In this document: positions 9,430 through 17,933 of the stretch, piece by piece
Position numbering within the stretch: position 1 is the stretch's first letter
Layout of the letters: the number at the start of each line of letters is the position of its first letter
Assembly (NCBI RefSeq): GCF_002723615.1
Contig: NZ_KZ304971.1
Span: 1 to 52,387, forward strand
From: Limimaricola cinnabarinus
GTDB taxonomy: Bacteria; Pseudomonadota; Alphaproteobacteria; Rhodobacterales; Rhodobacteraceae
DNA: 52,387 nucleotides
Reading direction: 5' to 3'
The notes under the pieces: model-generated
The model's database searches: none
The model's input: the letters and a program-made list of their open reading frames with translations, nothing else
What the model was told of the DNA's origin: nothing
Made by a program: the position numbers and the translations under genes

Positions 9430-9798
9430 TCACTTGGAGGATGCAATGGATTCGTCGCGCAGCTTGCGCAGCTCCGAGATGGTTTCCTCAAGCTCGCGGC
9501 GCTGCGCCTCCAACACGTCGATCTGCCTTTGCGCCATGTCGACCCAGACCTCCATCTGCGCCTTCGTGCCCTCGGTCTCGTAGAGGATCAGGAACTGGCG
9601 AATCTCCTCCAGGCTGAAACCGAAGCGGCGCCCGCGCAGGATCAGCGTCATCCGCGCCACCTCGCGCTTGCCATAGAACCGCGCGCGGCCCTGTTTCTCG
9701 GGCGCCAGCAACTCGATGTATTCGTAATAGCGCAAGGTGCGGGGGGTTACCTCGAAATGCTCGCACATTTCTTTGAAAGTCATAGGGGTATCGGACAT
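9430..9798 (-). CDS. MerR family transcriptional regulator 2
   Basis: A 122-residue paralogue of the next gene. It shares TPRTLRYYE, the [19 protein letters not shown] block and the same length of coiled coil (about 78-118). AAGGAG lies upstream of the ATG at 9798. It is separated from regulator 1 by 208 bases that hold the regulator 1 promoter, so the two are probably transcribed separately. Divergently, 117 bases away, starts a thioesterase operon, making that operon a second plausible target. There are no effector-binding cysteines. The pair most likely arose by tandem duplication. Confidence 0.87.
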   Translation of the reverse strand: MSDTPMTFKEMCEHFEVTPRTLRYYEYIELLAPEKQGRARFYGKREVARMTLILRGRRFGFSLEEIRQFLILYETEGTKAQMEVWVDMAQRQIDVLEAQRRELEETISELRKLRDESIASSK

Positions 9799-9915
9799 CT
9801 CTCGGGCTCCTTCGGGCAGACATTAGGAGCGGCGCCCCCTGACGACAACACGCCTTCGTCGCGCTTTGTTCAAGTTTGCGCTTGCGGGAACCACGAGGAT
9901 CGCGAAGTTGTCCTC

Positions 9916-10359
9916 ATGACAGAGAATTCCTCTCCCGAACTGGCCCGCGCGCAGCAGTTCATCGACGCCCTGCCGCATGCGCAGGCGCTGGCGCTGCAGC
10001 TGACCGCGCTGGCTGACGGACATGCGGTGATCCGCATGCCATGGGCCGCGCAGCTGGTCGGCGACCCGGAAACCGGCGTGATCCATGGCGGCGCCGTCTC
10101 GGCCCTGATGGACACCTGCGCGGGGGCGGCGGTGATGTCGCACCCATCGGCCCCCACGAGCACCGCGACGCTCGATCTGCGGATCGACTACATGCGCCCC
10201 GCCACGCCCGGCCAGACCATCACCGCCAAGGCCGAATGCTGGCATGTCACGCGCTCCGTCGCCTTCGTGCGCGCCGTGGCCTGCGACGAGGACGAGACGC
10301 GCCCCGTGGCGACCGCCACCGGCGCCTTCACGGTCGAAAAGCCGAAGGACAAGCCATGA
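9916..10359 (+). CDS. PaaI-like hotdog thioesterase 1
   Basis: A 147-residue single-hotdog protein of the PaaI/DUF4442 thioesterase group, expected to hydrolyse acyl- or aryl-CoA. The signature [19 protein letters not shown] (about 54-72) has the HGG turn and the acidic catalytic Asp. The following strands carry [12 protein letters not shown]. It is chosen from a longer frame because the start at 9916 matches the domain boundary, although the ribosome site is weak. It overlaps the next thioesterase by four bases (ATGA). The true substrate is unknown; it is not the paa-cluster paaI, which lies at 39.9 kb. Confidence 0.85.
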   Translation: MTENSSPELARAQQFIDALPHAQALALQLTALADGHAVIRMPWAAQLVGDPETGVIHGGAVSALMDTCAGAAVMSHPSAPTSTATLDLRIDYMRPATPGQTITAKAECWHVTRSVAFVRAVACDEDETRPVATATGAFTVEKPKDKP

Positions 10360-10862
10360 GCCGCCAACGCCCCGAACCGGTGCAGGTCATCAAGACACGG
10401 CGCGACGCGGCGCTCGAGCGGCTGGTGGGCGGCGTGCCCTACATCGCCTTTCTCGGCATCCGCTTCGAGCGGCATGGCGACGAGCTGACCGCCGTGCTGC
10501 CCTATGCCGACAGGCTGATCGGCAACCCGATGCTGCCCGCCCTGCATGGCGGCGCGACGGCGGCCTTTCTGGAGACCACCGCCATCGTCGAACTGGCCTG
10601 GTCGCGCATGTGGGGGCTGATCGAGGCGGGCACGCCAGAGGCGCAGGCCGAGGCCGAGGCCCGGCCCAACTGGCCGCGCACCATCGACATCACCGTCGAT
10701 TACCTGCGCTCGGGCCTGCCGCGCGACGCCTATGCCCGCGCCCGGATCAACCGCTCGGGGCGGCGCTACGCGAGCGTCCATGTCGAGGCCTGGCAGGACA
10801 ACCGCTCGCGGCTTTTTGCGCAGGCGACCGGGCATTTCCTGATGCCGGGGCGGGATGGCTGA
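10356..10862 (+). CDS. PaaI-like hotdog thioesterase 2
   Basis: A 168-residue hotdog protein. The motif [17 protein letters not shown] (about 61-77) has the HGG turn and a Glu in place of the usual Asp at the catalytic position; the next strand reads [13 protein letters not shown]. An insertion rich in Ala and Glu follows the central helix. It is translationally coupled to thioesterase 1 (ATGA overlap) and overlaps the MATE gene by eight bases, so the three genes form one operon. Paired hotdog genes may form a heteromer, which is an inference from context only. Confidence 0.85.
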   Translation: MSRQRPEPVQVIKTRRDAALERLVGGVPYIAFLGIRFERHGDELTAVLPYADRLIGNPMLPALHGGATAAFLETTAIVELAWSRMWGLIEAGTPEAQAEAEARPNWPRTIDITVDYLRSGLPRDAYARARINRSGRRYASVHVEAWQDNRSRLFAQATGHFLMPGRDG

Positions 10863-12183
10863 GGCCGCGCTGCCGCCGGGACGACCGCTCACCCATGCCC
10901 GCGTCCTGAAGATCGCGCTGCCGATCGTGCTGTCGAACGCCACCGTGCCGATCCTCGGCGCGGTCGACACCGGCGTGGTGGGGCAGATGGGGGCGGCGGC
11001 CCCGATTGGCGCGGTGGGCATCGGCGCGGTGATCATCTCGGGCATCTACTGGATCTTCGGCTTTCTGCGCATGGGCACCACCGGGCTCGCGGCGCAGGCG
11101 CTGGGCCGCGAGGACAGGGCCGAGGTCTCGGCGCTGCTCACCCGCGCGCTGATGATCGCATTTGCCGCAGGCGCGGCGCTGATCGTTCTGCAGGGCGCGG
11201 TCTTCGCCGCCGCCTTCACCGTCGCCCCGGCAAGTGCGGAGGTCGAGACGCTGGCGCGCGATTACCTCGCCATCCGCATCTGGTCGGCCCCCGCCGCCAT
11301 CGCGATCTACGGGCTGACCGGCTGGCTCATCGCGCAGGAGCGCACCGCCGCCGTGCTGGTGCTGCAGCTGTGGATGAACGGCGCGAACATCGCGCTCGAC
11401 CTGTGGTTCGTCCTCGGCCTCGGCTGGGGCGTGCCCGGCGTCGCCACGGCCACCTTCATCGCCGAATGGTCCGGCCTCGCGCTCGGGCTGTGGCTGTGCC
11501 GCGACGCCTTCGCCACCCCCGCCTGGCGCGACAGGCTCAGGGTCTTCGACCCGGAGCGGCTCAGGCACATGGCGGCGGTCAACACCGACATCCTGATCCG
11601 CTCGGTGCTCCTGCAATCCATCGTCATCAGCTTCCTGTTCTGGGGCGCGGGCTTCGGCGACGTGCCGCTCGCCGCCAATCAGGTGCTCCTGCAATTCCTC
11701 AACATCACCGCCTTCGCGCTCGACGGCTTCGCCTTTGCCGCCGAGGCGCTGGTGGGGCAGGCGATGGGCGCGCGCGCGGCGCTGCGCCTGCGGCGCGCGG
11801 CGATCCTGCCCTCGATCCATGGCGGGGTGGTGAGCCTCGGCCTCGCGCTGGGCTTCTGGATCTTCGGGCCGAGGGTGATCGACCTGATGACCACCGCGCC
11901 CGAGGTCCGCGAGGCGGCGCGCGCCTACCTGCCATGGATGGTGGCGACGCCGATCTTCGGGCTGATCCCCTGGATGCTCGACGGCATCTTCATCGGCGCC
12001 ACCCGCAGCCGCGACATGCGCAACATGATGCTGGTCGCGGCGGCGATCTACTTTGCCGCCGCGATCCCGCTCACCCACCTGTTCGGCAATCACGGGCTCT
12101 GGGCCGCGATGCTGGTGAGCTACGTCGCGCGCGGCGCGACGCTGGGCGCGCGCTACCCGGCGCTGGAGCGCGCCGCGGCCTAG
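10855..12183 (+). CDS. MATE family efflux transporter (DinF-like)
   Basis: A 442-residue inner-membrane protein with about twelve hydrophobic segments in two related halves, the MATE layout. These antiporters use Na+ or H+ gradients to expel cationic compounds. The N-terminus ILSN-like motif ([20 protein letters not shown], residues 24-43) and the [15 protein letters not shown] stretch are typical of the DinF branch. It is the last gene of the thioesterase operon. Its TAG stop shares the tetranucleotide CTAG (12180-12183) with the convergent pyrD stop, leaving no room for a terminator between them. Confidence 0.9.
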   Translation: MAEAALPPGRPLTHARVLKIALPIVLSNATVPILGAVDTGVVGQMGAAAPIGAVGIGAVIISGIYWIFGFLRMGTTGLAAQALGREDRAEVSALLTRALMIAFAAGAALIVLQGAVFAAAFTVAPASAEVETLARDYLAIRIWSAPAAIAIYGLTGWLIAQERTAAVLVLQLWMNGANIALDLWFVLGLGWGVPGVATATFIAEWSGLALGLWLCRDAFATPAWRDRLRVFDPERLRHMAAVNTDILIRSVLLQSIVISFLFWGAGFGDVPLAANQVLLQFLNITAFALDGFAFAAEALVGQAMGARAALRLRRAAILPSIHGGVVSLGLALGFWIFGPRVIDLMTTAPEVREAARAYLPWMVATPIFGLIPWMLDGIFIGATRSRDMRNMMLVAAAIYFAAAIPLTHLFGNHGLWAAMLVSYVARGATLGARYPALERAAA

Positions 12184-13229
12184 AGCCAGTCGGCCCGGCC
12201 CGTGCCCACCGCCTGCGCCACGTTGTCGAAGCCGTCGCGCGCCAAGAGCGCATCGAGCCCGCGCGCGATTTCGCCCGCGAGGCTGACGCCGCCATAGACC
12301 AGCGCGGTATAGAGCTGCACCGCGCTCGCCCCGGCGCGGATCTTCTGATAGGCCTGCTCGGCCGAGCCGACGCCGCCGACGCCGATCAGCGGCAGATCGG
12401 TCAGCGCGGACAGCCGCGCCAGCACCCGGGTCGAACGCTCGAACAGCGGCTGGCCCGACAGGCCGCCCATCTGCTCCTTCTGGCTGTCGGTCAGCCCCTC
12501 GCGCGACAGCGTGGTGTTGGTCGCCACGATGGCCGACACGCCCGTTTCCCCGGCCACGCGCGCCACGTCCTCGATCTCGGGCTCCGACAGGTCGGGCGCG
12601 ATCTTGAGAAAGACGGGCAGGGGGCGGGCGAGCCCGGCATTGGCCTCCATGACGCCCGACAGGAGGGCGGTGAGCGCCGCGCGCCCTTGCAGATCGCGCA
12701 GGCGTTCGGTGTTGGGCGAGGAGACGTTGACGGTCGCGAAATCGAGATGCGCGCCGCAGCGGGTCAGCACGGTTGCGAAATCCGCCGCGCGATCCGCGCT
12801 GTCCTTGTTGGCCCCGAGATTGAGGCCGAGGATGCCCGCGGGGCGGCGCTCCAGCCGCGCGGCGATCCTCTCCATGCCCTCGTTGTTGAAGCCGAAGCGG
12901 TTGATCGCGGCGCGGTCGGCGCTGAGCCGCCACAGCCGCGGGCGCGGGTTGCCCTCCTGCGGGCGGGGCGTCGCCGCGCCCACCTCGACAAAGCCGAAGC
13001 CCGTGCGCGCCAGCGCGTCGAGCGCCACGGCGTTCTTGTCGAAGCCCGCCGCCAGCCCGACCGGGTTGGGCAGGTCGAGCCCCGCGACGCGGGCCCGCAG
13101 CCTGTCGCTCGTCACCGGCCCGCCCTTGGGGCCGAGCCCCGCCTTGAGCGCCCTGAGCGCCAGCCCGTGACCGGTCTCGGGGTCGATCCGGTGCAGCGCG
13201 GCGAGGCCGAGCCTTTCGAGCGCGCTCAT
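12180..13229 (-). CDS. pyrD: Dihydroorotate dehydrogenase (quinone), class 2
   Basis: A 349-residue FMN enzyme of pyrimidine synthesis that oxidises dihydroorotate to orotate and reduces membrane quinone. The N-terminal helical segment (about 1-40) is the membrane and quinone-binding extension of class 2 enzymes. [12 protein letters not shown] begins the barrel, NVSSPNT carries the catalytic serine, and [20 protein letters not shown] is the FMN phosphate site. The start at 13229 overlaps the DUF952 stop by four bases, so the two are coupled. The stop converges on the MATE gene with a shared CTAG. Confidence 0.95.
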   Translation of the reverse strand: MSALERLGLAALHRIDPETGHGLALRALKAGLGPKGGPVTSDRLRARVAGLDLPNPVGLAAGFDKNAVALDALARTGFGFVEVGAATPRPQEGNPRPRLWRLSADRAAINRFGFNNEGMERIAARLERRPAGILGLNLGANKDSADRAADFATVLTRCGAHLDFATVNVSSPNTERLRDLQGRAALTALLSGVMEANAGLARPLPVFLKIAPDLSEPEIEDVARVAGETGVSAIVATNTTLSREGLTDSQKEQMGGLSGQPLFERSTRVLARLSALTDLPLIGVGGVGSAEQAYQKIRAGASAVQLYTALVYGGVSLAGEIARGLDALLARDGFDNVAQAVGTGRADWL

Positions 13230-13564
13230 GCCATGTCCTTCGGGAACTCGTGCCGCCCGCCCGCCAGCGGCAGCTTTTTCGACCAGGCGACTTCGGAGCG
13301 TTTCAGCGGCCGGTAGAGATGCGGGAAAAGCTGCCCCCCGCGCGAGGGCTCCCATTTCAGCGCATCGCCCAAGGGCTCGGCCTCGACCGCGGCGAGAAGC
13401 AGCCCGTCCTCGCCCGCGAAATGCTTCGCGGCCGTCTCGCGCGCCTGCTCGGCGGTCGAGAAATGGATGAAGCCATCGGCCAGATCGACGGGAGCGCCGC
13501 GGGTCTCGCCCGCCAGCTCCAGCTCGGCCCATTCGGGCGCGCGGAATATCTTGTAGATCAGCAT
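13226..13564 (-). CDS. DUF952 family protein
   Basis: A 112-residue protein of the DUF952 family, whose members are related in fold to glutathione-dependent and RNA 2'-phosphotransferase-like domains but have no settled function. Visible conserved parts are YKIFRAPEW at the start, [16 protein letters not shown], and [12 protein letters not shown] near the end. The start at 13564 is chosen for GAGG eight bases upstream and because it begins at the domain; ATG at 13612 is a longer alternative that would overlap the candidate PHO box. It is co-transcribed with pyrD, a pairing seen in other Rhodobacteraceae as far as I recall. Confidence 0.85.
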   Translation of the reverse strand: MLIYKIFRAPEWAELELAGETRGAPVDLADGFIHFSTAEQARETAAKHFAGEDGLLLAAVEAEPLGDALKWEPSRGGQLFPHLYRPLKRSEVAWSKKLPLAGGRHEFPKDMA

Positions 13565-13605
13565 GACCGCCTCATGGCCGCGCCCCGCCGCGACGTCAAG
13601 CATCG

Positions 13606-13623
13606 CCGTCATGCGTCTGTCAT
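13606..13623 (+). promoter_or_regulatory. Candidate PHO box upstream of the 5'-nucleotidase
   Basis: CCGTCAT-GCGT-CTGTCAT: two seven-base direct repeats, one mismatch apart, separated by four bases, matching the PhoB site consensus CTGTCAT-N4-CTGTCAT in spacing. The spacer is less AT-rich than usual. It lies 90 bases before the nucleotidase ATG, in the right orientation for activation under phosphate limitation. Confidence 0.4.
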
Positions 13624-13712
13624 GCCGCTAGGGCAGGACAACGGCGGCTTTGACAGACGCCGCGCCCTTGGCGCAGGCTCAAGCCCGTAACGTAACCGAC
13701 AGGGACGCCACA

Positions 13713-15275
13713 ATGAAACTCGGACTTTTCGGCACCACCGCCGCGCTCGCTCTCGTGGCCGGTGCCGCGCAGGCGGAATACAGCCTGACCCTCCTGCACA
13801 CCAATGATTTCCACGACCGCTACGAGCCGATCTCGAAATATGATTCGACCTGCTCGACCGAGGACAACGAGGCCGGCGACTGCTTCGGCGGCGTCGCGCG
13901 TCTCGTCACCGCGGTGAACGAGGCCCGCGCGCGCGCCGGCGACAACCTGCTGCTCGTCGATGGCGGCGACCAGTTCCAGGGCACGCTGTTCTACACCTAT
14001 TACAAGGGCGAGATGACGGCCGAGTTCATGAACCAGCTCGGCTATGACGCGATGACCGTGGGCAACCACGAGTTCGACGACGGCCCCGAGGTGCTGCGCG
14101 CCTTCATCGACAATGTCGATTTCCCGGTGCTGATGTCGAACGCCGACGTCTCGGGCGAGGAAAAGCTCGCCGATGCGATCCAGAAGTCGACCGTGATCGA
14201 GCGCGGCGGCGAGAAGATCGGCCTGATCGGCCTCACCCCGCAGGACACCGACGAGCTGGCGAGCCCCGGCCCCAACGTCATCTTCACCGATCCCGTCGAT
14301 GCGGTGCAGGCCGAGGTCGACCGGCTCACCGAAGAGGGCGTCAACAAGATCGTCGTGCTGAGCCATTCGGGCTTCGAGACCGACAAGCGCGTGGCCGAGG
14401 CGACGACGGGCGTCGACGTGATCGTGGGCGGGCATTCCAACACGCTTTTGTCGAACGAGCAGGAGGACGCGGTCGACGTCTATCCGGTGATGGTCGGCGA
14501 TACGGCGATCGTGCAGGCCTATGCCTATGGCAAGTTCCTGGGCGAGCTGAACGTGACCTTCGACGATGAGGGCGTGATCACCGAAGCCTCCGGCGAGCCG
14601 GTGCTGATCGACGGCCAGGTGGTCGAGGACCAGACGGCGGTGGACCGCGTGGCGGAGCTCGCCAAGCCGCTCGACGAGATCCGCAACCGCGTCGTCGCCA
14701 ACACCACCGCCCCGATCGAGGGCAACCGCGACGTCTGCCGCGCGCAGGAATGCGAAATGGGCAACCTCGTGGCCGATGCCATGCTCGACCGCGTCGCCGA
14801 TCAGGGCATCCAGGTCGCCATCACCAACTCGGGCGGGCTGCGCGCCAGCATCGACGAGGGCGAGGTGACGATGGGCGAGGTGCTGACCGTGCTGCCCTTC
14901 CAGAACACGCTCTCGACCTTCCAGGTTTCGGGCGCGGCGCTGCTCGAGGCGCTGGAGAACGGGGTGAGCCAGATCGAGGAAGGCGGCGGCCGCTTTCCGC
15001 AGGTCGCGGGCATGACCTTCGCGGTCGATGCGGCGGCCGAGCCGGGCAGCCGCATTTCGGACGTGATGATCGATGGCGAGCCGCTCGACCCCGAGGCCAC
15101 CTATGGCGCCGTGTCGAACAACTATGTCCGCAATGGCGGCGACGGCTACAAGATGTTCATCGACACCGAGAACGCCTATGATTTCGGCCCCGATCTCGCC
15201 GATGTCACCGCCGAATACATGGCCGCGCAGGGCGATTACGAGCCCTACACGGACGGCCGCATCACGATGAAGTAA
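13713..15275 (+). CDS. Secreted 5'-nucleotidase / 2',3'-cyclic phosphodiesterase family
   Basis: A 520-residue periplasmic metallophosphatase that would release phosphate and nucleosides from nucleotides. The signal peptide is residues 1-21 (cleavage after GAAQA). The N-terminal metal domain shows HTNDFHD, DGGDQFQGT, GNHEFDDGP, LSHSGFETD and GGHSN. The C-terminal substrate domain contains NSGGLRASID and the NNYVRNGGDGY loop. Two cysteine pairs (CSTEDNEAGDC, CRAQEC) suggest disulphides. AGGGA precedes the ATG at 13713. A strong terminator follows, so it is monocistronic. The candidate PHO box upstream suggests induction by phosphate starvation. Confidence 0.93.
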   Translation: MKLGLFGTTAALALVAGAAQAEYSLTLLHTNDFHDRYEPISKYDSTCSTEDNEAGDCFGGVARLVTAVNEARARAGDNLLLVDGGDQFQGTLFYTYYKGEMTAEFMNQLGYDAMTVGNHEFDDGPEVLRAFIDNVDFPVLMSNADVSGEEKLADAIQKSTVIERGGEKIGLIGLTPQDTDELASPGPNVIFTDPVDAVQAEVDRLTEEGVNKIVVLSHSGFETDKRVAEATTGVDVIVGGHSNTLLSNEQEDAVDVYPVMVGDTAIVQAYAYGKFLGELNVTFDDEGVITEASGEPVLIDGQVVEDQTAVDRVAELAKPLDEIRNRVVANTTAPIEGNRDVCRAQECEMGNLVADAMLDRVADQGIQVAITNSGGLRASIDEGEVTMGEVLTVLPFQNTLSTFQVSGAALLEALENGVSQIEEGGGRFPQVAGMTFAVDAAAEPGSRISDVMIDGEPLDPEATYGAVSNNYVRNGGDGYKMFIDTENAYDFGPDLADVTAEYMAAQGDYEPYTDGRITMK

Positions 15276-15295
15276 GGCCCCCTCGGGGTCGGGGA

Positions 15296-15328
15296 GGGCG
15301 CGCGCCGGGGGACCGGCGCGCGCCCTTT
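15296..15328 (+). terminator. Intrinsic terminator of the 5'-nucleotidase gene
   Basis: GGGCGCGCGCCG (15296-15307) pairs perfectly with CGGCGCGCGCCC (15314-15325) around a six-base loop, followed by TTTC. Confidence 0.75.
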
Positions 15329-15346
15329 CGCATCAAGCCGTCCTTC

Positions 15347-15631
15347 TTAGATGTCCGACAGGTAATCGGCCGAGACGTAGCCGCCCAGAGCCGGCGCGTC
15401 GGCGAGCGTGACGCGGCACCACAGCTGGCCGCTCTCGGTCACGCAGTCGCGCCGCGTCAGTCGCGTGCCGTCGGGCAGGCCGAGGATCACCTTGTATCCC
15501 AGACCGGGCCCCGCCCGCAGCTTCAAAAGCTCGTCCGGGCCGGCCCCGTCGACGACGGTCCGGCTGCCGGAGGCGGCGCAGCCGGCGAGAAGCGCGGCGG
15601 CCGTGAGCGCGGCGATGAAGGGGCGATGCAT
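15347..15631 (-). CDS. SH3 domain lipoprotein
   Basis: A 94-residue predicted lipoprotein. The start at 15631 gives a lipoprotein signal (MHRPFIAALTAAALLAGC) with lipobox LLAGC, so the mature protein begins at Cys18. The remainder (about 28-92) reads as a bacterial SH3b domain: LKLRAGPGLGYKVILGLPDGT, then a disulphide-capable pair (RRDCVTES and LWCRVTL) and a terminal GGYVSADYL. Such proteins bind peptidoglycan or act as structural modules in the periplasm. It is divergent from the SRAP gene, sharing a 140-base intergenic region. A longer upstream frame exists but would place the lipobox internally. Confidence 0.82.
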   Translation of the reverse strand: MHRPFIAALTAAALLAGCAASGSRTVVDGAGPDELLKLRAGPGLGYKVILGLPDGTRLTRRDCVTESGQLWCRVTLADAPALGGYVSADYLSDI

Positions 15632-15771
15632 GGGCGGGCCTCGTTCTTGTCCTGTCTGGTGCGGTTCTGTCAGGCGCGGTGCGCGGAAGAAAGCGCGAAG
15701 CCGCCCGGCAGGCTGGCAATCGCGCAGCGTGTCGAAGATGCTATGCCTGTCCCGAACCACAGGAGGCGCCC

Positions 15772-16434
15772 ATGTGCGGACGCATGGCCATCACGCTGCC
15801 CCATGACGCCATGGCGCAGATGTTCGAAGCCGCCCCGGCCAACGATTTGCCAGAAGTGCCCAACTACAACGTCTGCCCGACCGTGCAGGTGCACACGGTC
15901 ACCTCCCTTGAGGGCGCGCGCCGCCTGCGGCCCATGCGCTGGGGCTTCATCCCGCATTGGTACAAGGCCCCCAATGGCGGGCCGCTGCTGATCAACGCCC
16001 GCGCCGAGACGGTGGCCGAGAAGCCCGCCTTCAAGCAGGCCGTGCGCGAGCGCCGCTGCCTGATCCCGGCATCGGGCTTCTACGAATGGACGGTGGATGC
16101 GGAGGGCAACAAGCTGCCCTGGTTCATCCACCGCGAGGACGGCGCGCCGCTCGCCTTCGCGGGGCTGTGGCAGGATTGGGAGCGGGACGGCGAAAGCCTC
16201 GTCACCTGCGCCGTCGTCACCACCGCCGCCGATGGCGCGATGCGCGACATCCACAGCCGGATGCCGGTGATCCTCGAAGCCGACGACTGGCCGCTCTGGC
16301 TTGGCGAGGCGGGGCATGGCGCGGCGGTTCTGATGCGCGCGAACCCCGATCCGCTGGCCTTTCACCGGGTCGATCCGAAGGTGAACTCCAACCGCGCGCG
16401 GGGCCCCGAACTGATCGAGCCGATTGACGCCTGA
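15772..16434 (+). CDS. SRAP / HMCES (YedK-like) abasic-site DNA-protein crosslinking protein
   Basis: A 220-residue SRAP-domain protein. The family forms a thiazolidine crosslink through Cys2 with abasic sites in single-stranded DNA, shielding them during replication. All hallmarks are seen: Met1 followed directly by Cys2 and Gly-Arg (CGRMA), PNYNVCPT with the conserved Asn, INARAETVAEKPAF, CLIPASGFYEW with the catalytic Glu, and HSRMPVIL with the catalytic His. AGGAGG lies six bases from the ATG at 15772. I looked for an alphaproteobacterial LexA site (GTTC-N7-GTTC) in the 140 bases upstream and found none, so SOS control is not supported here. Confidence 0.93.
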   Translation: MCGRMAITLPHDAMAQMFEAAPANDLPEVPNYNVCPTVQVHTVTSLEGARRLRPMRWGFIPHWYKAPNGGPLLINARAETVAEKPAFKQAVRERRCLIPASGFYEWTVDAEGNKLPWFIHREDGAPLAFAGLWQDWERDGESLVTCAVVTTAADGAMRDIHSRMPVILEADDWPLWLGEAGHGAAVLMRANPDPLAFHRVDPKVNSNRARGPELIEPIDA

Positions 16435-16478
16435 GCCGTCTTGAAGCCCCCCGCGCGAGCCGCTATCAAGGCCCCGAA

Positions 16479-16552
16479 GCGGGCGTGATGTAGTGGTAGC
16501 CTGTCAGCCTTCCAAGCTGAACGTGCGGGTTCGATTCCCGCCGCCCGCTCCA
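16479..16552 (+). tRNA. tRNA-Gly(TCC)
   Basis: A 74-base cloverleaf with the CCA end encoded. Acceptor GCGGGCG pairs with CGCCCGC, the anticodon loop CTTCCAA (16509-16515) has TCC at 16511-16513, and the T arm is GCGGG-TTCGATT-CCCGC. It lies alone between the SRAP gene and the convergent lactate dehydrogenase. Confidence 0.95.
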
Positions 16553-16579
16553 ATCCCCATCCAGATAGACGAGCGGGCA

Positions 16580-16598
16580 GGGGCGGACATGCCGCCCC
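16580..16598. terminator. Short hairpin after tRNA-Gly / lactate dehydrogenase
   Basis: GGGGCGG (16580-16586) pairs with CCGCCCC (16592-16598) over a five-base loop, 9 bases from the stop of the convergent gene. There is no T tract. Confidence 0.35.
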
Positions 16599-16607
16599 CG
16601 GCCGATA

Positions 16608-17816
16608 TCAGGCGGGCAGCGATGTCGCCCGGTCGGAAGAGCGCGCGCCGCTTTCCTGCCATTCGCCCTCGAAGTCGCGCGGCACCAGAAGGTTGTGCGG
16701 GCCGAGATCGGCCACGTCGCGCTCGCCGCACAGCGCCATGGTGAGGTCGAGCTCCTTGCGGATCACCTCCAGCGCCGCGGTCACGCCCTTTTCGCCCATC
16801 GCGCCGAGGCCGTAGAGCCAGGCCCGGCCGATCATCGTCGCATCCGCGCCCAAGGCCAGCGCCTTCAGCACGTCCTGGCCAGAGCGAATGCCGCTGTCGA
16901 GCCAGATCTCCGTCTCGCCCTTCACCTCGCGCACGATCGACGGCAGGATGCGAATCGAGGAGAGCGCCCCGTCGAGCTGCCGCCCACCATGGTTCGACAC
17001 TACGATCGCATCGGCGCCGCATTCGACCGCCTTGCGCGCGTCATCGGCGTCGAAGATGCCCTTGAGGATCAGCTTGCCGTCCCATTTGGCCGCGATCTTG
17101 CGCACCTTTTCCCAGTCGAGCTTGAGGTCGAACTGCTCGGCGGTCCATTTCATCAGGCTGCGGGCGTCCTCCACATTCGAGGCATGGCCGACGATATTGC
17201 CGAACTGCCGCCGCTTCGTGCGCAGCATCTCCAGCCCCCATGTCCACTTGGTCGAAAGGTCGAGCATCGTGGCGGGGGTGAGCTTGGGCGGGGCCGAGAG
17301 CCCGTTCTTGAGATCCTTGTGCCGCTGGCCCAGAAGCTGAAGATCCAGCGTCAGCACCAGCGCCGAGCAGCCCGCCCGCTTGGCCCGCTCGATGATCCGG
17401 TCGACGAAATCCTCGTCGCGCATCACGTAGAGCTGGAACCAGAAGGGGGCGGAGGTATGCTCGGCCACGTCCTCGATCGAGCAGATCGACATCGTCGACA
17501 GCGTGAAGGGCACGCCGAACTTCTCCGCCGCCCGCGCCGCCTTGATCTCGCCATCGGCGTTCTGCATGCCGGTCATGCCGACGGGGGCGAGCGCCACCGG
17601 CATCGCCACCTTTTCGCCCAGCATCCGGCCCGCGGTCGAACGGTCGGACATGTCCACCGCCACCTTCTGGCGCAGGCGGATCTTCTCGAAATCGGTGGTG
17701 TTCTCGCGGAAGGTCTGCTCGGTCCAGCTGCCGGATTCGGCATAGTCGAAGAACATCTTCGGCGCGCGGCGCTTGTGCAGCCGTTTGAGATCCTCGATGC
17801 AGGTGACGATTGGCAT
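16608..17816 (-). CDS. lldD: FMN-dependent L-lactate dehydrogenase (alpha-hydroxy acid oxidase family)
   Basis: A 402-residue TIM-barrel flavoenzyme that oxidises an L-2-hydroxy acid, most likely lactate, and feeds electrons to the respiratory chain. Conserved parts in order: FDYAESGSWTEQTFREN near the N-terminus, LAPVGMTGM, FQLYVMRD, LTLDLQLLGQRHKD, LKGIFDADDARKAVECGAD, the catalytic-base motif SNHGGRQLDG, LDSGIRSGQDVLKALALGAD and GRAWLYGLGAMG. The start at 17816 has a G-rich ribosome site. The LLGQRHKD loop and the length fit LldD, but glycolate or mandelate specificity cannot be excluded. It appears to be monocistronic, with a terminator from trpA upstream. Confidence 0.9.
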   Translation of the reverse strand: MPIVTCIEDLKRLHKRRAPKMFFDYAESGSWTEQTFRENTTDFEKIRLRQKVAVDMSDRSTAGRMLGEKVAMPVALAPVGMTGMQNADGEIKAARAAEKFGVPFTLSTMSICSIEDVAEHTSAPFWFQLYVMRDEDFVDRIIERAKRAGCSALVLTLDLQLLGQRHKDLKNGLSAPPKLTPATMLDLSTKWTWGLEMLRTKRRQFGNIVGHASNVEDARSLMKWTAEQFDLKLDWEKVRKIAAKWDGKLILKGIFDADDARKAVECGADAIVVSNHGGRQLDGALSSIRILPSIVREVKGETEIWLDSGIRSGQDVLKALALGADATMIGRAWLYGLGAMGEKGVTAALEVIRKELDLTMALCGERDVADLGPHNLLVPRDFEGEWQESGARSSDRATSLPA

Positions 17817-17870
17817 GGCATTCCCCCCGATTGGTAAGGATGATTTACCAGCCGCCGCCGGGCACCGCAA

Positions 17871-17900
17871 TGAAAACGGCGCCCGCGAGGGGGCGCCGTC
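17871..17900 (-). terminator. Intrinsic terminator of trpA
   Basis: On the minus strand ACGGCGCCC-CCTCGC-GGGCGCCGT is followed by TTTTC. The nine-base-pair stem covers 17876-17899 and lies 34 bases after the trpA stop. Confidence 0.8.
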
Positions 17901-17904
17901 GGAA

Positions 17905-17928
17905 TTGCGTATTTTCGGAAAGATGAAC
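17905..17928 (+). repeat. 24-base intergenic element, copy 3
   Basis: TTGCGTATTT-TCG-GAAAGATGAAC. It lies between the trpA stop (17934) and the trpA terminator, so the trpA mRNA carries its complement in the 3' untranslated region. Confidence 0.7.
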
Positions 17929-17933
17929 GAGGG

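Noticed and set aside
15632-15771. Possible LexA box ahead of the SRAP gene
   Set aside because: GTTC and GAAC occur, but not as GTTC-N7-GTTC or its complement.
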